Below are positions 43,266 to 49,912 of a stretch of DNA of 64,000 nt, in pieces. Position 1 is the first letter of the stretch; every line of letters begins with the position of its first letter. The DNA comes from Mycolicibacterium komanii. Its GTDB lineage: Bacteria; Actinomycetota; Actinomycetes; Mycobacteriales; Mycobacteriaceae. The notes beneath the pieces are model-generated. The model worked only from the letters and a program-made list of their open reading frames with translations. It had not been told where the DNA came from and searched no databases. The stretch covers positions 186,001-250,000 of the forward strand of contig NZ_CVTA01000063.1 in NCBI RefSeq assembly GCF_001050035.1, in the 5' to 3' direction. The translations under genes and the position numbers were made by a program.

Positions 43266-43798
43266 GGATCGCCGACCGGTTACCCCGCAGCGAAGGCAAC
43301 GTGACGGTCCGGCGGCTCCGGCACGGCGACGCGCACGCATTCGCGGCGGGCACCGACGATGCCGCAGTACGACGGTTCGGGCACCTACCGCTGCGGGAGT
43401 ACTCGGCAGAGGTCGTGCGTGGCCAGATCGACGGCGTCATCGCTCGCGGGCTGGCCGACGACACGCTCGCCGTGTTGGCCATCGCGGACATGTTGTCCGA
43501 CGATTTCCTCGGCAGCATCGTCCTTTTCGACATCCACGAGTCCACTGCGGAGGTCGGGTTCTGGTTGGCTCCGCAGGGACGCGGTCGTGGCGCGGCTCGT
43601 CAAGGCCTGTCGGCGGTCGCTGGCCTGGCCGCGGAGGCCGGACTCACCCGGCTGACCGCACGAACCGCCCCGGAGAACGTCGGATCTCGTCGGGTACTGG
43701 AAAGCGTCGGCTTCGTACAGACGGGCGGTCCCCGGAACGAGGCGACCCCATCCGGAGAAACGACGACGGTCTTGACGTACGAGTACTACGCTCGGTAG
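43262..43798 (+). CDS. GNAT N-acetyltransferase (RimJ/RimL type)
   Basis: A 178-residue GNAT-fold acetyltransferase of the RimJ/RimL group. AEVGFWLAPQGRGRGAARQG is the acetyl-CoA pyrophosphate-binding region (motif A with GRGRG), and ARTAPENVGSRRVLESVGF the motif B segment with the Asn-x-x-Ser pattern. It would acetylate an amino group on a protein N-terminus or small molecule. Translationally coupled to the DUF1801 gene through ATGA. Confidence 0.87.
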   Translation: MRIADRLPRSEGNVTVRRLRHGDAHAFAAGTDDAAVRRFGHLPLREYSAEVVRGQIDGVIARGLADDTLAVLAIADMLSDDFLGSIVLFDIHESTAEVGFWLAPQGRGRGAARQGLSAVAGLAAEAGLTRLTARTAPENVGSRRVLESVGFVQTGGPRNEATPSGETTTVLTYEYYAR

Positions 43799-43822
43799 TA
43801 CAAGGATGTCGGGAGGCGACGT

Positions 43823-44371
43823 ATGCGGTGGCGCGGGGTCAGTCATGTCGAGTTCGCAGTCCTGAACTACAACGAATCGATCGCGTTCTACGACGCGCTG
43901 TTCGGCTGGCTGGGGTACAGCAGCTTCTCGTCGTTGAACATGGAGTACCAGTCGATCTACTACATGACGCGCTACGTCAACCCCCACAGTTACATCGGAA
44001 TCCAGCCCGCCCGCACCGGCGCCAAGTTGACCCACGCCGACCAGGCCGTCGGCATCAACCACATCGCCCTGTGGGCACGCAGCCGGAAAGAAGTCGACCG
44101 CTTCCATCGCGAGTTCCTGACCCCGCGCGACATCCCGGTCACCGACATACCCCGGGAGTATCCGCAGTACTGGCCCGGCTACTACGCGGTGTTCTTCGAC
44201 GACCCGATCAACGGCATCCACTGGGAACTGGCGTGGGTGCCGAAAGTGCCGACACCCCACCATATTTGGTCGTTCTACCGCGCGCTGCGCGTGTTGACGA
44301 AGGCCAGGCCGGACCTGGCGAACACCGTGCCGGGGGTGACCTGGCAGGCGAGACGAACGCTACCGCGTTGA
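43823..44371 (+). CDS. VOC/glyoxalase-family protein
   Basis: A 182-residue protein of the VOC fold. It opens with GVSHVEFAVLNYNESIAFYD, has a second module at GINHIALWARSRKEVDRFH, and ends the fold with FDDPINGIHWELAWVP. His in the first strand (SHVEF), His in the second (NHIAL) and Glu in the last (HWELAW) are placed as metal ligands. A ribosome binding site GGGAGGCGA precedes the ATG. It follows the GNAT gene by 24 bases and is convergent with a small secreted protein gene. The substrate is unknown. Confidence 0.82.
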   Translation: MRWRGVSHVEFAVLNYNESIAFYDALFGWLGYSSFSSLNMEYQSIYYMTRYVNPHSYIGIQPARTGAKLTHADQAVGINHIALWARSRKEVDRFHREFLTPRDIPVTDIPREYPQYWPGYYAVFFDDPINGIHWELAWVPKVPTPHHIWSFYRALRVLTKARPDLANTVPGVTWQARRTLPR

Positions 44372-44378
44372 CGGCCGA

Positions 44379-44645
44379 TCACGGTGCGGGGATGGTCACC
44401 CGTACCGAGCCGTCGCACATCTGCACGGTCGGACCGGCCACCCGCACCGAACCGTCGCACAGCCGCGTCTGAGGGGTGTGCACCCAACCGTCGCCGGGAA
44501 CCGCGGGATCGGCGTACTCGATCCTCCACTGCGGATGCGGTGACGGCGTAGCGGTCGCAGATCCCGCGGCCAGTCCCGCCGCGGCCCCGACGGCACCCGC
44601 CAACGTCGCCCCGACCAGTGTCTTCTTCAGCCAGTTCGTAGTCAT
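44379..44645 (-). CDS. Small secreted protein with duplicated CDGSVRV motif
   Basis: An 88-residue protein with a clear Sec signal peptide (MTTNWLKK, then an Ala/Gly-rich core, cleavage near ATATPS). The mature 55 residues contain the heptapeptide CDGSVRV twice, 14 residues apart, giving two Cys that could form a disulfide. The family was not recognised. The ATG at 44645 was chosen because the longer frame has no signal-peptide logic and would overlap the SRPBCC gene. It is convergent with the VOC gene. Confidence 0.65.
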   Translation of the reverse strand: MTTNWLKKTLVGATLAGAVGAAAGLAAGSATATPSPHPQWRIEYADPAVPGDGWVHTPQTRLCDGSVRVAGPTVQMCDGSVRVTIPAP

Positions 44646-44771
44646 TCCCGTGTCGTTCCTTCCGCGAAGGCGTCGCGCTGTGTCGCGTCGCCGATGCGGC
44701 CAGTACAAGGTGCGAGACGGGCTACCGATCCCAAGAAACGTGGCCACCGGAATCGGGTTCAATGTTTCTCG

Positions 44772-45257
44772 ATGGCACGCACACATACCGCGTCGAAGGT
44801 GGTCAAGGCTCCGTTGAGCCGTGTCTTCGAAGCGCTCGTCGACCCCGAGGCGCTCGCCGAGTGGCTGCCCCCGGCCGGGATGACCGGCCGATTCGAACAC
44901 TTCGACGCCCGCCCCGGGGGCTCCTACCGGATGATCGTGACGTACGTCGACCCGCCCGCGCACGGGCCTAAGACCGACGCCCACTCTGACGTCATCGAGG
45001 GTCGATTCGTCGAAATAGAACCCGACGACCGGGTGGTCCAAACCATCGAGTTCGACTCGGCCGATACGACTTTCGCCGGGACGATGACCATGACGTGGAC
45101 GGTGACGCGAGTCGACGGCGGGACGCGCGTGGAACTGCGCGCCGACGACGTGCCCCTCGGGATCTCGGCGGCCGACCACGCGGACGCGATGAACTCCTCA
45201 CTGGACAACCTGGCCGCCTATCTCGCCAAGCGGCAGATCGTGTTTCGCGCCGAGTGA
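44772..45257 (+). CDS. SRPBCC (AHSA1/CalC-like) family protein
   Basis: A 161-residue AHSA1-type START-fold protein. Family features are the SRVFEALVDPEALAEWLPP segment, the GGSYRM strand, GRFVEIEPDDRVVQT, and the ending NSSLDNLAAYL. Such proteins bind hydrophobic ligands or act as co-chaperone-like stress proteins. The ATG at 44772 gives the standard N-terminus; the frame is open further upstream but would cross the divergent gene's promoter region. No operator was recognised in the 126-base gap to the divergent secreted protein. Confidence 0.82.
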   Translation: MARTHTASKVVKAPLSRVFEALVDPEALAEWLPPAGMTGRFEHFDARPGGSYRMIVTYVDPPAHGPKTDAHSDVIEGRFVEIEPDDRVVQTIEFDSADTTFAGTMTMTWTVTRVDGGTRVELRADDVPLGISAADHADAMNSSLDNLAAYLAKRQIVFRAE

Positions 45258-45408
45258 GACAGTCAAGCGATGCACGCACGATGCATTTGGCCGATTTCCC
45301 CGTGCACAGGATTGAGCGAGTTTCCTTTGGGTAGACCTGTGCCCGAGCTAGGGGGGTGGGCAAAGTGCCCGCGGATCGACTAGCTCCAGACACAAAGGAG
45401 CAAACGAA

Positions 45409-45687
45409 ATGCAGAAAACAGTGGCAGTCGGCGCAATGACGCTCAGCTTGCTGTTCGGCGGCGCCGGCGTGGCGAACGCGACCGATCTGACCGTGCCCGC
45501 AACGACCACCACAACGGTCGCTCAGCAGGACGTCGAGCACGAGCAGGAGAGCGACAACACGGGCCTGTGGGGGCTCGCGGGGCTCCTCGGCCTGTTGGGC
45601 CTGCTCGGACTGAAGAAGCGCAGGGACGCCGACCACCCGGTCGTCCGGAACACCGGCACGGCCAATCCGCCGCCGCCGCGCGCGTAG
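45409..45687 (+). CDS. Small exported WGxxGxxG-type protein
   Basis: A 92-residue protein with a signal peptide (MQKTVAVGAM, core ending at VANAT), a Thr-rich and acidic linker, then a hydrophobic Gly/Leu segment beginning WGLAGLLG (residues about 54-61) followed by KKRRD. This is the WGxxGxxG arrangement, a membrane-anchoring C-terminal segment before basic residues, with a short Pro-rich tail. Function unknown. The ribosome binding site AAAGGAG lies upstream of the ATG, and a strong terminator follows at 45705, so it is a single-gene unit. Confidence 0.75.
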   Translation: MQKTVAVGAMTLSLLFGGAGVANATDLTVPATTTTTVAQQDVEHEQESDNTGLWGLAGLLGLLGLLGLKKRRDADHPVVRNTGTANPPPPRA

Positions 45688-45704
45688 CTCCTGATCGATT
45701 TACG

Positions 45705-45735
45705 GCCCCCGCCAGGTGACAAGCCTGGCGGGGGC
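45705..45735 (+). terminator. Strong hairpin terminator
   Basis: Perfect 12-bp arms 45705-45716 and 45724-45735 (GCCCCCGCCAGG and complement) with a 7-base loop, 18 bases after the stop codon, followed by TTCTC. This is the best terminator-like structure in the window. Confidence 0.75.
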
Positions 45736-45767
45736 TTCTCGAGCACCGATAGGGCAGAATCGCGCAC

Positions 45768-46802
45768 GTGACGCAGCCGCCGCACCGCCCGGGTCCGCCT
45801 GACTGGCGGGGCCGCGGCGCGCCGCCCCCGCATCCGGGTCGGCGACGACCGCCGCCCCGGCCACCGGAGCCGCCTACGCAACCGGCTCCGGCGCACCACG
45901 AGCAGCCGACCGAGCAGCTTCGCGCACGCAGGGGGCCCGCGAGTGCGGGTCCCACACAACGTATTCCGCGCCCGCCGTCACCCGCCGACGTGCGGCCGAC
46001 CCAGCAGATCGAACGGCCGGCTCCGCCACCGCCGCCGTCGTTTCGACCCGCTCCGGACTCCGGTGAGAAACCGCGGCGCCGCCATGGTCTGAACAAGACG
46101 ACGATCGCGCTCCTCGTGGTCATCGTGGTCGCCCTGTTGGCCGGTGGCCTGGCCGGTGGCGAGCTCTACGCCCGGCAGCGCGCGGACAGCATCCTCACCG
46201 AGGTCGCCGAGTGCGTGACCGAGGACGGCGTCAAGATCTCGTTCGGTGTCAATCCGCCGTTCCTGTGGCAACACATGACCGGGCACTACACCGACATCTC
46301 GGTCACCACCGACGGCAACCGGGTGCAGGGCGCCGACGGCATGACCGCGCAGGTCACCCTCGCCGGCGTGCGGCTGCAGGACACCGGTGACTCCAAGGGC
46401 ACCATCGGATCACTCGACGCGACCCTGAGTTGGAAGTCGGCCGGTATCAAGGAAACCGTCGCCGCCAACCTGCCCGGCGTCGGCAATCTGGTCACCGGGG
46501 TCCGCACCGACGCCGCGGCGGAGACGGTGGTCCTGGAGGCCGGCGACAACAGCGTCACCGCGAAGCCCGTCGTCACCGATGGCGACCTCAACCTGCAGGT
46601 TCTCGACGTCACCGGCCCGCTGCCCAAGGACGCGGTGCAGACGGCGCTGAACGACCTGACCAAGAAACTCAACGACAACTACCCGCTGGGGATCCACGCC
46701 GACAGTGTCGAGGTCACCGACTCCGGCGTCGTCGGCACGTTCTCGAGTCGGGACGCCGCCATTCCCAAGGAGGACGCCAACCCCTGCTTCGCGCGCCTCT
46801 AG
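45768..46802 (+). CDS. DUF2993 (LmeA-like) membrane-anchored protein
   Basis: A 344-residue protein. Residues 1-108 are Pro-rich and cytosolic, with two TQxI segments (TQRI, TQQI). One helix follows (TIALLVVIVVALLAGGLAGG, about 112-131) and then a DUF2993 domain outside the membrane with Cys near its start (AECVTEDG) and end (NPCFARL), possibly a disulfide. The mycobacterial DUF2993 protein LmeA binds phosphoinositides and controls lipomannan mannan elongation; this protein is a longer paralogue and a similar lipid-binding role is inferred. Its 3' end overlaps a convergent small gene by 4 bases. Confidence 0.8.
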   Translation: MTQPPHRPGPPDWRGRGAPPPHPGRRRPPPRPPEPPTQPAPAHHEQPTEQLRARRGPASAGPTQRIPRPPSPADVRPTQQIERPAPPPPPSFRPAPDSGEKPRRRHGLNKTTIALLVVIVVALLAGGLAGGELYARQRADSILTEVAECVTEDGVKISFGVNPPFLWQHMTGHYTDISVTTDGNRVQGADGMTAQVTLAGVRLQDTGDSKGTIGSLDATLSWKSAGIKETVAANLPGVGNLVTGVRTDAAAETVVLEAGDNSVTAKPVVTDGDLNLQVLDVTGPLPKDAVQTALNDLTKKLNDNYPLGIHADSVEVTDSGVVGTFSSRDAAIPKEDANPCFARL

Positions 46803-47029
46803 CCGCGATCGCGCAGGTACCGCGCGACGAGCGCGATGACGGTGAGCAGCACGGCCACCGCCACCAGGCCCGCCAGCACGGTCCACGCGACGAGACCGGC
46901 GTCGACCGGGCGGCCCATGATCTCGGCGCGACGCCAGTAGACCGCGCCGATCAGGACGGCCTTGACGACGATCAGGATCGAGGCGATGCGTAGAGCGGTG
47001 GACAGCGGCACCTCATCGAGAGTAGGCAC
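46799..47029 (-). CDS. Small two-helix membrane protein
   Basis: A 76-residue protein with two hydrophobic helices (ALRIASILIVVKAVLIGAVYW and AWTVLAGLVAVAVLLTVIAL) and an Arg-rich C-terminus. No family was recognised. The GTG at 47029 is one of several possible starts (GTG at 47011, or an upstream frame to 47095), and none has a strong ribosome binding site. It is convergent with the DUF2993 gene, with overlapping stop codons. Confidence 0.5.
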   Translation of the reverse strand: MPTLDEVPLSTALRIASILIVVKAVLIGAVYWRRAEIMGRPVDAGLVAWTVLAGLVAVAVLLTVIALVARYLRDRG

Positions 47030-47046
47030 CGACGCACCGCCGCGCA

Positions 47047-47160
47047 CTACACGAGCGGGACCGTGGTGATGGCTCCGCCGACTGCGAAGACGCATCCCGA
47101 CAACAGCAGCGTGAGCCCGGCGAACAGCAGTGCGACCAGAATTTTCGTGTACGTAAACAT
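47047..47160 (-). CDS. 37-residue hydrophobic protein with lipobox-like sequence
   Basis: MFTYTKILVALLFAGLTLL is followed by LSGC, a lipobox-like sequence with Cys23, and a 14-residue tail. Such a short product could be a lipopeptide or single-helix membrane peptide. It begins with ATG but lacks a good ribosome binding site, so evidence is limited to the composition and the position in an otherwise empty 130-base gap between two leftward genes. Confidence 0.35.
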   Translation of the reverse strand: MFTYTKILVALLFAGLTLLLSGCVFAVGGAITTVPLV

Positions 47161-47239
47161 GGGGATAAAGCTAGGACGACGGGATCAAAAGGGAAGCAGG
47201 GGTTTCCCTGGCTTTCGGCGCCGCTGGAGCAGGGTCTGA

Positions 47240-47932
47240 TCAGTCCAGGGTCACGGCGATCTCGGGGCTCAGTCGATAGCCGGGCGCGAGTGGCAGCGTG
47301 TCACCGCTCCAGAACGAACCGGGATCGAACCAGTTGTAATGCTTCTCCGACGTCAGCAGCCCCATCTCCTCGTAGGTGATGGCGACGGTCTCCGCGCAGT
47401 ACGCGGTCTGCATCCCCACCTGGACCTGCTCCTGCTTTCTGCGTACCGTCGCGTCCCGAACCCTCTTGTGCACGAACGGAATTCCGCGCGTGAAGTCGGT
47501 GACGGCGAGGCGCCCGCGAAACCAGCGGCCGGTCAGCCGCGCGGTGCTCGGAAACGGCGTGCCATCCATGCGGGCGACGACCTTCAACGCCCGGTCCTCC
47601 TGCTCGCGGTTGGCGTACGGCGTGAGCTGACGCAGCCAGCAGCGCTGGTGATAATTGTTGATCCACCGCTCCACCACCTGGCGGGCGTCGTTGAGTTGCA
47701 CGCCGCGCTGGTTGCGGCCGGTCCACATGTCGGTCAGCTTGTCGCCGAGTTCGGCGTGCCAGATCAGCGGCGGCAGATCCTCGATCGCGATCGTCATCCC
47801 GACGTGGTTGACCGGACTGTTGGTCAACGACTGGATCGCCCGGTCGGGCCCGGAGCGTCCGCGAAAGAGCCACAGGTCGCCGGTGCGCGTCGCCTCCAGC
47901 GCCTGTTCCAACGACACGGTGGTTGGTTTCAC
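47240..47932 (-). CDS. Permuted NlpC/P60-like (YiiX-type) cysteine hydrolase
   Basis: A 230-residue protein with the circularly permuted papain-like arrangement: GDLWLFRG at residues 18-25, His43 in NHVGM, and Cys179 in AYCAETV, in the order His before Cys. The IWHAE strand follows the His as in YiiX/LRAT-type enzymes. Members act as amidases, acyltransferases or peptidases on lipids or cell-wall peptides. No signal peptide is seen, so it may act in the cytosol. The substrate is unknown. The divergent small gene starts 28 bases away. Confidence 0.75.
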   Translation of the reverse strand: MKPTTVSLEQALEATRTGDLWLFRGRSGPDRAIQSLTNSPVNHVGMTIAIEDLPPLIWHAELGDKLTDMWTGRNQRGVQLNDARQVVERWINNYHQRCWLRQLTPYANREQEDRALKVVARMDGTPFPSTARLTGRWFRGRLAVTDFTRGIPFVHKRVRDATVRRKQEQVQVGMQTAYCAETVAITYEEMGLLTSEKHYNWFDPGSFWSGDTLPLAPGYRLSPEIAVTLD

Positions 47933-47959
47933 AACCGCAGCTTAGGCAGACTGACCGCT

Positions 47960-48136
47960 ATGCGCGGTATCTGGAAGTGGGTCGGGCTGGCGAGCGTCGC
48001 GGGTGTGGTGGCGGGCGGCGTGCTGGTCGCGCGCGATCAGCGGCGCCGCAACTCCTACACGCCCGAGGACATCAGGGCGCGGCTGCACCAGCGGGTCGCC
48101 GAAGCCAACGCGGACGGTCAGGACTCGACCGCGTAG
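47960..48136 (+). CDS. Small single-pass membrane protein
   Basis: A 58-residue protein with one N-terminal helix ([18 protein letters not shown]) and a basic/charged tail ([18 protein letters not shown]). The ATG sits directly beside the divergent hydrolase gene; CAGACT 7 bases upstream may be a weak -10. The 3' end overlaps the convergent cyclase gene by 19 bases. Family not recognised, though similar short proteins occur widely in mycobacteria. Confidence 0.6.
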   Translation: MRGIWKWVGLASVAGVVAGGVLVARDQRRRNSYTPEDIRARLHQRVAEANADGQDSTA

Positions 48137-48903
48137 AGCCGGTGTGACCCGCTGAACCCCTTGAGCTCGGCGTCGCGGCCGTCGCCGAACGCGATGTCGT
48201 CGACATCGGCGAGCGCGTCGCGCACCACCTCGCTCACCAGCACCTCACCGCCGTTGGCTTCGTTCGCCACCCGCGCGGCCATCGCGACGTTGCGTCCGAA
48301 CAGGTCGTCGCCGCGGCGCACTGACTTACCCATGTGGATTCCCATGCGAACACGAATACCGTTGGGCGGCCTACGAAGTGACCGTTGCACATCCATGCTG
48401 CACCGCACCGCCTCCTCGGGTTGGGCGAACGCCACCATGAATCCGTCGCCCTGGCTCTTCACCACGTAGCCCGAATGCTTGTTGACGTGGCGGCGCACCA
48501 TCTTGTCGTGCCGACCCAGCAACCGGACGAAGGCGCGGTCGCCGATGCGCTCGTTGAGTGCGGTCGAGTCCTCGATGTCGGAGAACAGGATCACCATCTT
48601 GCCGCTTGGCGCGAGCCTGGCCAGGTCCGGTCGTTCCACCTCGGCCCAGTCCGCGAGGTCCTCGATCGAGGTTCGCACCGCCGCGCCGAAGCCGTCCTTG
48701 CGCAGGATATTCGCGGTCTGCCACACCTGCTTCACCGCTTCGCGACCACCGCTGAGCAGCATGTTCTTGGTGTCGAGGCGCCGGCGAGCCTCGTCGAGTT
48801 CCTCGCGCTGACGGGTGTACCGAATCCACAGCACGCCGAGCGCGACGGCTTCGGCCGCCGCGGCAATCGCCAGAATGTAGGCCGCGATCTGGGCTCCGGT
48901 CAC
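48118..48903 (-). CDS. Class III adenylate/guanylate cyclase, membrane-anchored
   Basis: A 261-residue protein with one N-terminal helix (residues about 4-26), a coiled-coil linker ([15 protein letters not shown]) and a class III cyclase domain from about 100. Asp109 and Asp153 are the metal ligands, while Lys149 and Asp200 match adenine-specifying residues. The transition-state Asn, usually four residues before the conserved Arg (VNxAAR), is Ala207 (NVAMAAR), so activity may be reduced or altered. From memory M. tuberculosis has a decayed cyclase, Rv1120c, soon after this gene order, possibly its remnant. The start is a GTG. Confidence 0.85.
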   Translation of the reverse strand: MTGAQIAAYILAIAAAAEAVALGVLWIRYTRQREELDEARRRLDTKNMLLSGGREAVKQVWQTANILRKDGFGAAVRTSIEDLADWAEVERPDLARLAPSGKMVILFSDIEDSTALNERIGDRAFVRLLGRHDKMVRRHVNKHSGYVVKSQGDGFMVAFAQPEEAVRCSMDVQRSLRRPPNGIRVRMGIHMGKSVRRGDDLFGRNVAMAARVANEANGGEVLVSEVVRDALADVDDIAFGDGRDAELKGFSGSHRLYAVES

Positions 48904-48928
48904 CCCTCAAGTATTGGATGCTGATTCT

Positions 48929-49903
48929 GTGACGCCCGCGGAGCCCCCGTATTACGAGAGTCGCTACATCCGCGCCAACCACCCCGAGTCGCCCCAGGCG
49001 CTGTGGTTGCGGGAGACCCTGCTGCTCCCCACCGCAGGTGAGCCGGTTGCCGATGTATGGGTGATGATCTTCGATCCCGACGGTGCGGGCAACCGCGCGC
49101 TCAAGGAGCCGTATCCGATCGACTCGGCCGACTACGGCTACGACGACAACGCCGGGACTGACACCTGGACCGCGCGTATCGGCGCGACCGTGCTCGACGA
49201 CCGGTCGGCCGAGGGCGTGGTCACCGGCGGTCACCGCTCGGCGCGCTGGGACCTGCGGATCACCCCGGGCGACGAGCCGGAGGTCCGGCTGCTCAGTGAC
49301 CGTGCCTACGCGGCACGGTTTCCGACCGCAAAAACCACGGTGCGCCATCCCCTCGCCCGGTTCGACGGGCTGCTCGAACTCGATGACGTCCGCCTCGTGC
49401 TCGACGGGTGGAGCGGCAGCGTCAACCACAACTGGGGCACGCGGCACACGCCGTCCTACGCGTACGGTCAGGTCTGCGGGTTCGACAATGCGCCCGATAC
49501 GACGCTCGAAATCGTCACCGCCCGTGCCGCGCTCGGACCGGTGCTGCTACCGGGTGTGACGCTGTTCGTGTTCCGGCACGCCGGCCAGGAGTTCGCGGTG
49601 CGTTCGATCCGCGGGAGCCTGCAGACTCACGGCCGCTACCGCCCGTTCACGTGGACGTTCGGCGGGCGGATCGGCGAGCAGATGATCGAGGGCGAGATCG
49701 TCGCCGAACCGTCCGATGTGATCGGGCTGACGTACACCGACACCGACGGCGCCGCGAAGTACTGCTACAACTCCGCAATCGCCACCTGCCGAATTCAGGT
49801 GGCGGGCAAGGCGTTCGAACGTGCCGAGCTGGTCGCCCACCGTCGCGCGATGTTCGAGATCCTCACCAACGACCGCCACGCGGCGGTGCCGCTGCTGGCT
49901 TGA
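48929..49903 (+). CDS. Lipocalin-like (CrtC/AttH/tocopherol-cyclase-like) protein
   Basis: A 324-residue beta-rich protein. The conserved segment WSGSVNHNWGTRHTPSYAYGQ (about residues 157-177) and the many strands resemble the two-domain calycin fold of CrtC/AttH-type proteins, but the assignment is tentative. No signal peptide, no obvious catalytic triad. The start is uncertain: GTG 48929 is given; a TTG at 48914 would add five residues. It is divergent from the cyclase with a 25-base gap and convergent with the large aminotransferase fusion. Confidence 0.55.
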   Translation: MTPAEPPYYESRYIRANHPESPQALWLRETLLLPTAGEPVADVWVMIFDPDGAGNRALKEPYPIDSADYGYDDNAGTDTWTARIGATVLDDRSAEGVVTGGHRSARWDLRITPGDEPEVRLLSDRAYAARFPTAKTTVRHPLARFDGLLELDDVRLVLDGWSGSVNHNWGTRHTPSYAYGQVCGFDNAPDTTLEIVTARAALGPVLLPGVTLFVFRHAGQEFAVRSIRGSLQTHGRYRPFTWTFGGRIGEQMIEGEIVAEPSDVIGLTYTDTDGAAKYCYNSAIATCRIQVAGKAFERAELVAHRRAMFEILTNDRHAAVPLLA

Positions 49904-49912
49904 CGGCGGTGT

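Noticed and set aside
45300..45408. SigF-type promoter before the WGxxGxxG gene
   Set aside because: GTTT and GGGTA occur but only about 5 bases apart, far short of the 15-18 needed.
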